A DNA stretch of 64,000 bases from an uncultured Odoribacter sp. (GCA_910578985.1 CAJTSF010000002.1:124001-188000), one strand, 5' to 3'. Positions 1 to 9,220 are shown, numbered from the stretch's first letter. Numbers and translations: made by a program. The notes: generated by a model not told the origin, from the sequence alone.

Positions 1-534
1 GGCGAAATAAACGGTGCAGGTATCTCCCGGCAGGTACACCGGCGCGAAATCGCTCCCCCGAGAATTGAAATCCCGCTTCAGCTCCACCGCATACCGCCCC
101 CGTTGCTGCATGTCCCGCATCAACTGATCGACGTAATACACCCCGTCCCCACCCCGCGTGTCGCCGAACAGGCTGTCGCACTCGCTGTAATAACGCCTTG
201 CCATAAGCGTATCCCCCATCCGCACACTCACATGCGCCAGTTTCAGATACACCTCAGGTTTCTCCTTGTCCGCCCGTTGCGACCGGCGGTACCACGTATG
301 CGCCTCCTTCAGGCGGTTCACCCGTTCATACTCCTCCCCCGCACGCATGGCCATCACTCCCTGGAACTCTTTCGACTTCGTGCGGTTGTAAGCCTTCTCA
401 TATTTCGAAGCTGCCTTATAATACCGCCCCGTCTCATGCAGCACGTTTCCGCGCTTCATGTAATAGCGTGCCGAACACGAGGACGACACCAACACGACAC
501 AACCGCATAAAAAGAACAACAAACGATACATCAT
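1..534 (-). CDS. TPR/PD40 lipoprotein, PorE-like, 5' part only
   Basis: The reading frame is open from two adjacent ATG codons at 534/531 to the left edge, so only the first 178 codons are present. The N-terminus is a lipoprotein signal: a hydrophobic stretch (LLFFLCGCVVLV) followed by SSSC. Next comes a TPR-like helical region containing NVLHETGRYYKAASKYEKAY and EAHTWYRRSQRADKEKPEVY. The final residues, FNSRGSDFAPVYLPG, match the start of a PD40/WD40 beta-propeller as found in Bacteroidota TPR-PD40-OmpA lipoproteins such as PorE of the type IX secretion system. It follows tsaE by about 10 bases and probably belongs to the mrp-sprE-tsaE transcript. The neighbourhood with sprE supports a type IX role, but the diagnostic C-terminal half lies outside the window, so the assignment is inferred. 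Confidence 0.72.
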   Translation of the reverse strand, partial: MMYRLLFFLCGCVVLVSSSCSARYYMKRGNVLHETGRYYKAASKYEKAYNRTKSKEFQGVMAMRAGEEYERVNRLKEAHTWYRRSQRADKEKPEVYLKLAHVSVRMGDTLMARRYYSECDSLFGDTRGGDGVYYVDQLMRDMQQRGRYAVELKRDFNSRGSDFAPVYLPGDTCTVYFA

Positions 535-544
535 CCGTCTTGAC

Positions 545-961
545 TTAAATCGTTACACTCAATTCCCTGCTTCCGTCTGGAAGCTCCGAAAAATAACAGT
601 CCACCGCCTCTTCCGGCAACAGCCCTTCGATTTTCTCGGGCCACTCGATAAAACAGCGGCTTCCCCCGTAAAAATACTCCTCAACTCCGAAATCCATTGC
701 CTCCTCCTCCGAATTCACCCGATAGAAATCGAAATGATAGAGCGTCTCCCCTCCCTGCGTCACATACTCGTTCACGATGGCGAACGTCGGGGAACTCACA
801 TCGTCCTCCACGCCCAGGCAGGCGCACACCGCCTTCACGAACGTCGTTTTCCCCACGCCCATCGGACCGCGCAAGGCAAACAAGCGCCGTCCCTGCACAT
901 AATCCAGAAAAGAGGCGGCAACCTCCCGTATCTCATCCAAATGTCCAATCGTCCATTTCAT
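545..961 (-). CDS. tsaE: tRNA threonylcarbamoyladenosine ATPase TsaE
   Basis: This cytoplasmic P-loop ATPase works with TsaB and TsaD to place the t6A modification at position 37 of ANN-decoding tRNAs. The 138-residue product has the family length. Visible motifs are the Walker A loop GPMGVGKTTF near residue 32 and the family signature SSPTFAIVNEY near residue 57, followed by the FDFYR strand. I chose the ATG at 961; an in-frame TTG at 970 would overlap the end of sprE, but ATG fits the known N-terminus (MKWTIGHLDEI). It lies immediately after sprE and before the PorE-like gene, so a housekeeping tRNA gene sits inside a secretion-related transcript. Confidence 0.93.
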   Translation of the reverse strand: MKWTIGHLDEIREVAASFLDYVQGRRLFALRGPMGVGKTTFVKAVCACLGVEDDVSSPTFAIVNEYVTQGGETLYHFDFYRVNSEEEAMDFGVEEYFYGGSRCFIEWPEKIEGLLPEEAVDCYFSELPDGSRELSVTI

Positions 962-966
962 AACCG

Positions 967-3900
967 TCAATTCAAATAATATTTCTTAAAAAACTCCAGA
1001 TACATCTCCAGGTTCTTTTTTTCCAGCAACGTCTGCAAATTTACCTCGGTAATCACAAAATCGGCATACTCCGCATTCCGCAACACCCGAAACAACTTCC
1101 GGTTGTTCATCACCGTCTTGAAATAACGCATCGCCTCCTCCTTGTCGTCGAAACCGGAAACCGCCATATAGTCATACTCTTCGTCGAAACGCTGGTTGTT
1201 CAACGACAGCCCCGAATAGCTCAACTCCTCGAAGAACTCTTTCAATTTCAACGGTTCCACCTGATTCGAATAGACCATCACGAATTTGTGCTTCCCGCCT
1301 TTGTTATAGACATAATCCCCGTACTCCACGCCGAGCTCGCGGGCATTCTTCAGGTAATTGTCCGTAAAGAAAGACATATACTCCTCCAGATAACCGTTTT
1401 CCCGGATCGCAGCCAGGTTCTGTTCCGTCACAACGAACACCTCGTGCTCCACTCCGACCAACGCATCATACAGTTCTTTGTCTTTCAGCACCGCATTCAT
1501 ATACCCCAGCGCCTGCTCCTTCGGTCCGATTCCTTTGCCGATGATAAACTCGTATTCCCCGTCGTAATCCCCCTTCTCCAAAGCCACCGCCGGATTGATG
1601 CGGCGTACGATATCCGCCATCCGCTTCATGTTCACCCGTCGGAACGGGAGCGCCAGCACGAAGTGGTGCGCCGCCTCTTCCTCATAACCGAAAATGTGGG
1701 CCATCGTCCCCCATTTCCCTGCCATCTCCTGTCCTTCCCGCGTGTTATTGAAATATTGGTCCGCAAAGAAATCCACATACCCGTCGATATTTTTCATCCG
1801 TTTCAACACCGTCAGATTCTCCTCCCCGATGAAGAACATCCGGTACGAACGGTTCCCCAACATCTTCAACAGATGCTTGTCCGTGGCAACCCGGTTCAGA
1901 TACTCCATGGCATCCTTGGCATCCGCAAAACTGTCCACCACCCACGCCTCCTGTCGGAACCATAGAGCCTCCTCCTTCATCCCGAGCGACTTGCCGCCCA
2001 CCGCTTCCGACGCATGGATAAACATCAGCCGCGCCTTGAAGCGCGCCTTGTCCGCCAGTGTAAAACCCTCCGGCAACACGAACACCATCCGCTGCCGTTT
2101 TCCCTGCTCCTCCTTATAGGAGCTCTTCTCTTGCTCGGAAACCCCTGCCAGCACATCCTCGCTGAACGTCCAGTGCCGGTTTGCCTCCGCCCGCCGTGCC
2201 TCTTCCGAATCCGCCGCCGAATAGCCCACCGGTTGCTCTCCTGCCGACATGGAAGCCAGAATATCCCCCACCACGCGTCCCATCTCACGGGACAACGGCA
2301 TCGCCGCCACCCGCTCCAATGCCGCCTTCCCCTCCGCCGGACGCAGGTTCAGTACACACATCGCCTTCAAGAACAGCACGTTCGCCATCAACTTGTTTCC
2401 CGGATACTTTCCGATAATCTCATCGCAAATCCGCTCCGCCTCCGCATAATAATATCGCTTGTACAGCCCGAACGCCTCCGAATAAGCCTTGTCCACCTCT
2501 TGTATCACTCCCTCTACCTGCTGGAAATAGCCCGGGTCTTGTATGCCGTGTGCCAAATCACTGTCCGGGAAGCGGGCAAGCAAAGCCTCCTTGTACTCCT
2601 CCGCCCGCGCCGCATGCCCCGCCTTTGCCGCTGCCTCCGCCGCGAGGTAATACGCCATCGGCAGGTTGGCACTCTCCGGGAAACGCCGGATATAGGTATC
2701 CAGACAATCCATCGCCTGCTGCCCGTCGTCGAACGTGTAGAGGTACAACTCGCCCGCCAGGTAATACGCCTCCTCCAGCTTTTTTTCCGACTCCGCCTGC
2801 GCGTCCGCCGTCAGCGGCAGATGCTGTAAATAGTAATCCCGGCTCTTCATGTCCTGTTCCTTCTTCTCCCCGGACTTCTCCTCTCCCTCCTCCGCAAGCT
2901 CCTCTTTCAAGTCCTCCAGTTCGAGCGACACCTTGTTTCGCCGCCGCCAGTTGTCCTCCAACTTCCGCTTCCCCCACTTCCGCTTGAACTCATTCTTTCC
3001 CAAGGCTATCGTCATCGGGTTATAAAAATACCACTCTCCCCCCGAACCTCCCTGCGTAAAGGCATTTCCCCGGTTCACCATCCGGTTCTGCTCGAAAAAA
3101 CGCCGCTCCACCTGCTGCTGCCGCTCTAATTCCTTCGCCTCCTCTTCCTGGCGGCGCACCTCCGCAATCTTATCGTCTATGACACGGTTCCGCTCCGCTT
3201 CCGGCAACGACGCCAGCTGCAAGAGACTGTCCTGCGACTGGATGGTGTGCAGGCACTTCGTCAATTCCGTCAAATCCTCCAGCAATATCTTCAACCGCTC
3301 GTAATCCTCATGCCGAGAATCGATGGAAAAAAGGCAGGAATCATAACAATGCTGCGCCTGCACATAGTCCCGTTCCGCGAAATAATGGTCTCCCAGTTTT
3401 TTGAACGACAATGCCCGCTGCCCCTCATTGTCCACATACGCCCGCGCGGAATTCCAGTAAAGTTCCACCGCCTTCTCCTCTTCCCCGCGCCGCTCCTCGA
3501 TATTGCCCAGGGCATAATAGATACGGTCACGGTACTCCTCGTTCCGCGAATCGCGCAACATCTTGCGCAACTCCTTCTCCACCCCCACATCGCCACCCGT
3601 CCCGTAGGTCAAAGCCATATTGATTTTGGCATTGAAAATCATTTCGTATTTGAAATTGAAACGCATCGTGCGCTTCAACATATTCATCGCTTCCGCATCC
3701 CGCCCCATCTCGATATACAACTGCGCCAGAATAAACTGGTAGCGCGACCGCCTCCCGATACTCCGGCAATCCCTCGCCAGGCGTTCCATCTGCGGCACCG
3801 CCTCCGCATACATCCCCTGTCGGATATAAAAGTCCGCCCGCGCAGCGCCCAGCATCTCCCGCTGCCGTCGGGACAGATCGTTCTTCCCGTCCAGTTCCTC

Positions 3901-4476
3901 CAGCACCCGCGCCGCCTCGTCGTAGCGCCCCATCTCCGACAGGCTGCGGAACAGCCAGTATGCCGTCTTCACCATCAACTTCTCGTCGTCGCCGTACTGC
4001 CGTTGGATGAAGCGGAACGTATTGTTTGCCATCGCGTACTTCTGCTTGTAGAAATACGCCTTCCCCATGAGCAGGTAGCACACGTCCAACTGGTTGTTGA
4101 ACTCCTTCTTCCGCCGGAAGGTCTGGTAATTCTTCGAATTCTTGTTCTTGCGCCGCCGCGGCTTGGCGGTAATCGAATGCTTCTCAATCGCCTTGGCGGC
4201 TTTCTCCAAGGCGTAATCCATGTCCGCCGCACACAACGGGCGTGTGGGGCGGCTATTGGAAACGAACACGGGCAGCATCTTCGTATAATCATCCCGGTGT
4301 CGCCGCTCCATCGTCTTCTCGCCGTCTTTCAGCGCCTGGTTGCCGTTGAAATACACGTTGTAGCGGGTGGTCAGCTGGTGGTACTGCCGCGAAAAGAAAT
4401 TGTTCCTTTTCACCGAACAGCCGCACAGCAACAACCCCATGACCGCCACTCCGATATACCGTCCGTATTTCAACAT
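967..4476 (-). CDS. sprE: type IX secretion lipoprotein SprE/PorW
   Basis: The 1169-residue product is a large TPR lipoprotein of the SprE (Flavobacterium) / PorW (Porphyromonas) family, needed for type IX protein secretion. The start is a lipoprotein signal ending LLLCGC, followed by the family hallmark of an N-terminal FFSRQYHQLTTRYNVYFNGN segment. Helical TPR-like repeats run through residues about 110-420 and again about 560-720, separated by a charged coiled-coil rich in E/Q/R near 425-550. The C-terminal third holds three related segments of about 80 residues, each ending in a pattern like LExYLxFFxxxYL. It starts 21 bases after the mrp stop. Type IX function is known for the family; that this organism has a complete system is inferred, since porK/L/M/N/T are not in the window. 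Confidence 0.88.
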   Translation of the reverse strand: MLKYGRYIGVAVMGLLLCGCSVKRNNFFSRQYHQLTTRYNVYFNGNQALKDGEKTMERRHRDDYTKMLPVFVSNSRPTRPLCAADMDYALEKAAKAIEKHSITAKPRRRKNKNSKNYQTFRRKKEFNNQLDVCYLLMGKAYFYKQKYAMANNTFRFIQRQYGDDEKLMVKTAYWLFRSLSEMGRYDEAARVLEELDGKNDLSRRQREMLGAARADFYIRQGMYAEAVPQMERLARDCRSIGRRSRYQFILAQLYIEMGRDAEAMNMLKRTMRFNFKYEMIFNAKINMALTYGTGGDVGVEKELRKMLRDSRNEEYRDRIYYALGNIEERRGEEEKAVELYWNSARAYVDNEGQRALSFKKLGDHYFAERDYVQAQHCYDSCLFSIDSRHEDYERLKILLEDLTELTKCLHTIQSQDSLLQLASLPEAERNRVIDDKIAEVRRQEEEAKELERQQQVERRFFEQNRMVNRGNAFTQGGSGGEWYFYNPMTIALGKNEFKRKWGKRKLEDNWRRRNKVSLELEDLKEELAEEGEEKSGEKKEQDMKSRDYYLQHLPLTADAQAESEKKLEEAYYLAGELYLYTFDDGQQAMDCLDTYIRRFPESANLPMAYYLAAEAAAKAGHAARAEEYKEALLARFPDSDLAHGIQDPGYFQQVEGVIQEVDKAYSEAFGLYKRYYYAEAERICDEIIGKYPGNKLMANVLFLKAMCVLNLRPAEGKAALERVAAMPLSREMGRVVGDILASMSAGEQPVGYSAADSEEARRAEANRHWTFSEDVLAGVSEQEKSSYKEEQGKRQRMVFVLPEGFTLADKARFKARLMFIHASEAVGGKSLGMKEEALWFRQEAWVVDSFADAKDAMEYLNRVATDKHLLKMLGNRSYRMFFIGEENLTVLKRMKNIDGYVDFFADQYFNNTREGQEMAGKWGTMAHIFGYEEEAAHHFVLALPFRRVNMKRMADIVRRINPAVALEKGDYDGEYEFIIGKGIGPKEQALGYMNAVLKDKELYDALVGVEHEVFVVTEQNLAAIRENGYLEEYMSFFTDNYLKNARELGVEYGDYVYNKGGKHKFVMVYSNQVEPLKLKEFFEELSYSGLSLNNQRFDEEYDYMAVSGFDDKEEAMRYFKTVMNNRKLFRVLRNAEYADFVITEVNLQTLLEKKNLEMYLEFFKKYYLN

Positions 4477-4497
4477 ACCCGTCCCGAGAAACGCTTC

Positions 4498-5574
4498 TTA
4501 TTGTTTATTGATTCTCACTCTTTTAGCTCCCTCCTGCAATCCGTCCACCGCCTTTACCGTCGCCTCCGCCAACGCCATAAAGGCGGCACCCGTCACGCTG
4601 TCCGGATTCAACACCACCGGCTTCCCGGCGTCGCCCCCGTCGCAGATTCCCTGCACCACCGGTATCTGCCCCAGCAACGGCACCCCTTTCTCTTCCGCCA
4701 GGCGCTTCGCACCCTCTTTGCCGAAAATATAATACCGGTTTTCAGGCAACTCCGCCGGCGTAAACCAAGCCATGTTCTCCACCAGCCCCAACACCGGCAC
4801 TCCGATGCCCGGCGACTCGAACATATGGATGCCCTTCACCGCATCTGCCAGCGCCACCTGTTGCGGCGTGCTCACCACAATGGCACCCGTCAGCGCCACC
4901 GTCTGCACCAGCGTCAGATGGATATCGCTCGTTCCCGGCGGCAGGTCGATGAGCATATAATCCAGCTCGTCCCAATACCCCTGCTCCACCATCTGCTTCA
5001 AGGCGTTCGACGCCATCGGCCCGCGCCATACCGTAGCCGAGGCGGGGTCCACGAAGAAACCGATGGACAGCAACTTCACCCCGTATTGTTCTACGGGCAC
5101 AATCAGCTCCTGCCCCTCCACCGTCTCCATGTACGGCTGCGCATCCTCGCACCCGAACATCTTGGGCATCGACGGTCCGAAAATATCGGCATCCACCAGT
5201 CCCACCTTATACCCCAGGTTCGCCAATGCCACCGCCAGGTTGGCGGCCACCGTCGATTTGCCCACCCCTCCCTTGCCGGAAGAAACGGCAATCACGTGTT
5301 TCACCTTCTCCAGGGACAGCGGGCGTTCCAGGTCGTGCATGAACACCGTCTCGATGTCCACCTCGCCGCGCCCCGCCAGGAGTGCCCGGCATTTCTTCTC
5401 CACCGCCTGCACGAACGGGTCGTTCGACCGCTGGAAGACCAGCCGAAACGCCACCCCGCGCTCATCCACGCGGATGTGCTGCACCATATCCAGTTCCACG
5501 ATATTCTTCGGTGTCCCCGGATATTTCACTTCTTTCAATATCTCCCTGATTTCCTTTGCTTGCTCTTGCTCCAT
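4498..5574 (-). CDS. mrp: Mrp/ApbC family iron-sulfur cluster carrier ATPase
   Basis: This cytoplasmic P-loop protein of the Mrp/NBP35 family is thought to carry iron-sulfur clusters to target apoproteins. The 358-residue product has an N-terminal MIP18/DUF59-like domain (residues about 1-85, with VKYPGTPKNIVELDMV), then the deviant Walker A SGKGGVGKST near 99-108, the ADIFGPSMPKM switch region and LIDLPPGTSDIHLTL. The C-terminal CxxC pair of many Mrp proteins is replaced by TPAELPEN, a form I believe is common in Bacteroidota. An upstream in-frame TTG at 5613 is excluded because it lies inside the promoter -7 box at 5611-5618; the ATG at 5574 gives a normal N-terminus. It leads the mrp-sprE-tsaE gene string. 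Confidence 0.92.
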   Translation of the reverse strand: MEQEQAKEIREILKEVKYPGTPKNIVELDMVQHIRVDERGVAFRLVFQRSNDPFVQAVEKKCRALLAGRGEVDIETVFMHDLERPLSLEKVKHVIAVSSGKGGVGKSTVAANLAVALANLGYKVGLVDADIFGPSMPKMFGCEDAQPYMETVEGQELIVPVEQYGVKLLSIGFFVDPASATVWRGPMASNALKQMVEQGYWDELDYMLIDLPPGTSDIHLTLVQTVALTGAIVVSTPQQVALADAVKGIHMFESPGIGVPVLGLVENMAWFTPAELPENRYYIFGKEGAKRLAEEKGVPLLGQIPVVQGICDGGDAGKPVVLNPDSVTGAAFMALAEATVKAVDGLQEGAKRVRINKQ

Positions 5575-5610
5575 ATCTCTTACTATTTTATACGCTTGAT
5601 TATATGGGTG

Positions 5611-5642
5611 CAAAGGTACGAATTTATCCCCCGAAAATCAAA
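5611..5642 (-). promoter_or_regulatory. Bacteroidota promoter of mrp-sprE operon
   Basis: Reading left, TTTG (5642-5639) is followed after exactly 20 bases by TACCTTTG (5618-5611), a perfect match to the Bacteroidota sigma-ABfr form TTTG-N19-21-TAnnTTTG. The -33 element overlaps the stop codon of the upstream metallopeptidase gene, so mrp and the genes after it can be transcribed separately. The expected transcript start, about 5604, leaves a leader of about 30 bases before the chosen ATG. Confidence 0.85.
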
Positions 5643-6345
5643 TCCGCGTGTGATACTTTTTCAACCGCGCCCTCAACTCCGCATACCCCGGGCACACTTT
5701 TTCCACCAGTTGCCAGAATTCCGCCGAATGGTTCTTCTCCACCGTATGGCACAACTCGTGCAGGATGACATAATCAATCAACTCATCCGGCAATTTCATC
5801 AATTTGATATTCAGACTGATATTATTATCAAACGAGCAACTTCCCCAATTCGACACGTTGTCCCGGAAAGTCAGCCGACCGTACTTGAAACCGAACCGTT
5901 CCGCTTGGCGTTTCACCCTCGGCGGCAAATACCGCTTCGCCTCCATCCGGTACACCTCCGTCAAAAAACGCCGCACCGTATCCTCCACCCGCCGGAACTC
6001 CACCCCTTTCGGCACCGCCAGCGTAATCTCCTCCCCCTCGATACGGTAGCCGGGTTTCCCGTCTTCGGATTCCGCAATCCGTATCCGGTGCAACTTCGTC
6101 CGCACCTCCGCACCGATGCCCAGCCCCACTCCCGTGTCCTGCTCGTACACCTCCATATTTCGCCGTTGGCTGAGAATCCACTCCCGGTTCTCCTCGATGA
6201 AGCGCATCACCTCCCTCCCGCTCACCCCCCACGGCACACTCACCCACACCCCCCGTCCCGGCGCCATCCGGAGGCGCAGGTATTTGATGTTGGCACTCCG
6301 CCGCAAGCGGATCTCCCCGATGCCGGGCACCTCTATCGCCTCCAT
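5638..6345 (-). CDS. YgjP-like (DUF45) zinc metallopeptidase
   Basis: The 235-residue product belongs to the YgjP/DUF45 family of predicted zinc metallopeptidases, related in fold to SprT and WLM domains. The C-terminal half carries the conserved SNWGSC segment (residues about 165-170), the zinc-binding HELCH at 196-200 and the third ligand region NHSAEFW at 206. The N-terminal half is a beta-rich domain typical of these proteins. No signal peptide is seen, so it should be cytoplasmic. It starts 4 bases after the NfeD gene and is likely co-transcribed with it. The physiological substrate of the family is not established. Confidence 0.88.
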   Translation of the reverse strand: MEAIEVPGIGEIRLRRSANIKYLRLRMAPGRGVWVSVPWGVSGREVMRFIEENREWILSQRRNMEVYEQDTGVGLGIGAEVRTKLHRIRIAESEDGKPGYRIEGEEITLAVPKGVEFRRVEDTVRRFLTEVYRMEAKRYLPPRVKRQAERFGFKYGRLTFRDNVSNWGSCSFDNNISLNIKLMKLPDELIDYVILHELCHTVEKNHSAEFWQLVEKVCPGYAELRARLKKYHTRI

Positions 6346-6349
6346 TCCG

Positions 6350-7747
6350 CTAATCTTTCAACTCTTCCACATACACCTGCCCGTTGCTGCACTTCGCCAC
6401 GGACACCGCCTTCCCTTTCTCAATATACTCCCCCGCAAGGCTCACGGCGTCATACACATCCTTGTTCACTGCCACCTTCCCGCCGGGACGCAGGTCCGTC
6501 AGCGTCACCCCCACCTTCCCCACCGCCTCGCACCCGCTCATGTCTACCCCCACGAAACCGTCCTCCGCCCGCTGCTCCGCATGCAGGGCGAACGCCCACC
6601 GCCGCGAGCCCAACATCTTCGCTCCGAGCCACATGCTCAACACCAGCGCCCACAGCGAAGCCCCCACCACCAGCAGCAGCGACTCCAGGATATAATACAC
6701 GAAATCCCCCACGAACTCCCACGGCACATCGTCGATGCCCGCCATCACCAACGCCCCCACCACCAGCACGATGCCCGATATGCCCGCCACCCCGAAGCCC
6801 GGAATCACGAACACCTCCAGCAACAGCAGCAACACCCCCACGACAAACGCCACAATCTCCCAATTCCCCGCCAGCCCCTCGACATAAAGCGGCGCAAAAT
6901 AGAGCAGGCACGCCCCCACCGCCGCCGCCAACGGGAACCCGACGCCGGGCGTCTGTAACTCAAAATAAATTCCCCCCACGATAATCATCACCAGCAACCC
7001 GCGCAGCACGGGATTAATCAGGAATCCCACCACCGCGTCCATCGTCGTCGGTTCATAGGCGCGGACGGTATACCCCTCCACTCCCTCCGCATGCAGCACC
7101 TCCTCCACGCTCTCCGCCATCCCGTCGCAAAAGCCGTGGCGCATCGCCTCATGGGGAGTAAAGGTCACCACCTGCCCGCTGTCCGTCACCCCCTCGATGC
7201 TTATCCGCTCGTCCACCATCGCCTCCGCTATCCGCGGATCGCGCTTCCAGCGCACCGTCACCCGTCCGTTCTCCCGCACCGTGTCGCGCCCCTGCGCCTG
7301 CGCCGTCGCCCGTATCATGGAACGCATGTACGACTGGTACTTGTCCGGCATCGCCTCGCCCGACGTATTGACCACCGTCGCCGCCCCGATGTTCGCCCCC
7401 TCCCGCATATAAATCCGGTCGCACGCCAACGCAATCAACGCACCCGCCGACGCCGCATTGTTATCCACCCACACCCACACGGGCACAGGCGAGTCGAGCA
7501 CCAACGACCGCAACGAATCCGCATAGACCACCATGCCCCCATACGTGTTCATGTGCAACAACACCGCATCCGCCCCCTCCCGCCACGACTCCTCGAACGC
7601 CCTCTTCACCATCCGCCACATCGACGGCCCCACCTCGTCCCGCACCTCCACCCGATACACCAACCCCTCCGCCCGCAACGCCCCCGCCGCCAAAAGCAGC
7701 AGCAGGCACACCAGATACCATTTCTTACATGCTTTCATATATTTCAT
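6350..7747 (-). CDS. NfeD-family membrane serine protease
   Basis: This 465-residue protein has the long NfeD (membrane-bound ClpP-class protease) layout: a signal/anchor helix (WYLVCLLLLLAAGAL), a SppA/ClpP-like protease domain about residues 25-225 with the nucleophile in NAASAGALIALACD, several membrane helices about 235-375, and a C-terminal OB-fold NfeD domain ending GQVYVEELKD. Family members cleave membrane-associated substrates and often pair with stomatin-like proteins, none of which is visible here. ATG codons at 7747 and 7738 are both possible starts; an upstream reading would run into the lipoprotein gene ending at 7768. Confidence 0.88.
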   Translation of the reverse strand: MKYMKACKKWYLVCLLLLLAAGALRAEGLVYRVEVRDEVGPSMWRMVKRAFEESWREGADAVLLHMNTYGGMVVYADSLRSLVLDSPVPVWVWVDNNAASAGALIALACDRIYMREGANIGAATVVNTSGEAMPDKYQSYMRSMIRATAQAQGRDTVRENGRVTVRWKRDPRIAEAMVDERISIEGVTDSGQVVTFTPHEAMRHGFCDGMAESVEEVLHAEGVEGYTVRAYEPTTMDAVVGFLINPVLRGLLVMIIVGGIYFELQTPGVGFPLAAAVGACLLYFAPLYVEGLAGNWEIVAFVVGVLLLLLEVFVIPGFGVAGISGIVLVVGALVMAGIDDVPWEFVGDFVYYILESLLLVVGASLWALVLSMWLGAKMLGSRRWAFALHAEQRAEDGFVGVDMSGCEAVGKVGVTLTDLRPGGKVAVNKDVYDAVSLAGEYIEKGKAVSVAKCSNGQVYVEELKD

Positions 7748-7767
7748 TTTTATTCCACATCCATCCG

Positions 7768-8196
7768 TCACCGGCAGGGCACCGCCCAATCAAACCGTGC
7801 CGACTTCCTCGTCACAAAATAAGTGCTGTCCGGCAATGCCATCCGAATCCCGTATGACGTATCTGTCTGCAACAAGCGGTTTCCACTTCGCACGACATCC
7901 ACAATATACCGGTACACATTCTCCGACACCTTCACCTCCGCCCCGTTTTTAATCGGCAAATACAGCGTATCTCCCTGTATCCGTGGCGTCTTCAACACTC
8001 TTGCCGCAGCCCGGGAATACAGACTCCCGTCCACTTTCCCCTCCAAAAACCGCACCTCCAAATCCCCGTTTCCCAAATCGATAAACACGGAATCCCTATA
8101 CCTTTCCGCCCAATCTACAACCTCCCGCCCACTCTGCGATCGGCAGGAAACCAAAACGACCGTCATGAAAAATATGATACCCAAATCGTTTTTCAT
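7768..8196 (-). CDS. small lipoprotein of unknown function
   Basis: The 142-residue product starts with a charged then hydrophobic segment (GIIFFMTVVLVSC) with a lipobox-like end at Cys18, so it is predicted to be a lipoprotein. The mature part is mixed beta-strand in character (ESKV-type alternation, e.g. GDTLYLPIKNGAEVKVSE) and I do not recognise a family. It is the first gene of a left-reading set with the NfeD protease and the YgjP-like peptidase; a TACATTTG box at 8228-8221 may be its -7 element. Confidence 0.75.
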   Translation of the reverse strand: MKNDLGIIFFMTVVLVSCRSQSGREVVDWAERYRDSVFIDLGNGDLEVRFLEGKVDGSLYSRAAARVLKTPRIQGDTLYLPIKNGAEVKVSENVYRYIVDVVRSGNRLLQTDTSYGIRMALPDSTYFVTRKSARFDWAVPCR

Positions 8197-8324
8197 ATAG
8201 GTTAAGATTCAGCGTTTATGCAAATGTAAAGATAAAAAACAACACCCACTAATTTTAAGAAAATATTTGTTTACAAAGAAGCACGTTTTAACAAAAAATC
8301 AGTACGCAATCTGCCGTGGGAGGA

Positions 8325-9104
8325 CTATCCCGGTCTGCAGTCGTTCCGATGCACGACCACGGCGCCGGCAATGACCGCCGCGAGCGAAAGGAAACTGCAC
8401 ACGAAAAGGTTCAGGAAAGGAATCGTCAGCGCCAAAACGAAAACAGACCCCACGCCCGTCGCCTCGGCGGCGTGGCAATTGACGTAGCGCACGCTGTCAC
8501 GGACATTGAGACGGCGCCGCTCGATGGCATAGTCGAGGAAAGAAAAACCGTAGAAATAGGCGGACACCAGGAGCATCAGGAACGGCGACAGCCACCCGAC
8601 GAACGGTACAAAAGAGAAGAAAAAAAGCAATATGGATACCCCCGCCTGCAACACGAAGTTGCGCAAGGCGATGCCCAAGCCGCGGAAGATGTCACGCACG
8701 AATCGGCGGAAACTGAAGGGATAAGTACGCCCCGAGAGGTGCATCTCCGCTCGCTCGGAAAGCCACGAGTAAACGGGCGAAAGGACAATCAGCAGCAGGT
8801 AGCCGCCGAACATGGAAAAGAAGAAGAAGAAAGCCACCCGCACGACAATCCAGACGAACCACGCCGCCGCCCCGTTCAGCCATTCAAGCCAGGATATGCC
8901 CGCCAGCCACGCCGCCAAGTGGTCGGCAAACAGACCGTGAATCGTACCGCCGATGCTGCCCGTGACCCACATTCCCAGCACAAAAAGCAGCAGCACCGCC
9001 GCCAACGGAAAAAACAGGAACCACGCGAAACGCGCGCTGAACAACAGGCGGAACGCCGGGGCGTAAGCCTGGATACCGGAAAAGAAACGTCTCATGGCAT
9101 ACAT
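8325..9104 (-). CDS. EI24/CysZ-like integral membrane protein
   Basis: The 259-residue product is an EI24-domain (CysZ-like) inner-membrane protein. Several long hydrophobic helices are visible: FAWFLFFPLAAVLLLFVLGM, AAWFVWIVVRVAFFFFFSMF, ISILLFFFSFVPFVGW and the C-terminal VFVLALTIPFLNLFVCSF. CysZ of Escherichia coli transports sulfate, but the wider EI24 group has no uniform function, and nothing nearby concerns sulfur, so transport specificity is not claimed. ATG codons at 9104 and 9095 are both possible starts. The gene stands alone between the small lipoprotein and the purB upstream region. Confidence 0.8.
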   Translation of the reverse strand: MYAMRRFFSGIQAYAPAFRLLFSARFAWFLFFPLAAVLLLFVLGMWVTGSIGGTIHGLFADHLAAWLAGISWLEWLNGAAAWFVWIVVRVAFFFFFSMFGGYLLLIVLSPVYSWLSERAEMHLSGRTYPFSFRRFVRDIFRGLGIALRNFVLQAGVSILLFFFSFVPFVGWLSPFLMLLVSAYFYGFSFLDYAIERRRLNVRDSVRYVNCHAAEATGVGSVFVLALTIPFLNLFVCSFLSLAAVIAGAVVVHRNDCRPG

Positions 9105-9182
9105 TGTTATGGATGACTAAACCGGGGATAAAGGTAAGTTTTTTTAAGGGAAAGCGGTGCAAGAAAATAGGAAGATTTTGCT

Positions 9183-9190
9183 TACCTTTG
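9183..9190 (+). promoter_or_regulatory. -7 box upstream of purB (weak evidence)
   Basis: TACCTTTG matches the Bacteroidota -7 element. No TTTG lies 19-21 bases upstream, so only half the promoter is recognisable. A transcript starting here would read through the toxin remnant before reaching purB, giving a leader of about 175 bases. Confidence 0.4.
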
Positions 9191-9220
9191 TGGGACGTAA
9201 ACAAAAAAGAAACGGGATAA

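Noticed and set aside
5575..5613. An upstream TTG start for mrp
   Set aside because: The TTG is inside the -7 box of a perfect promoter, so it would not be in the transcript.
3247..6984. A very long open frame (over 1200 codons) on the + strand
   Set aside because: It is antisense to sprE, mrp, the YgjP peptidase and NfeD, all of which have clear family motifs. Its product is rich in His, Pro and Arg, the sign of a G+C-rich shadow frame.
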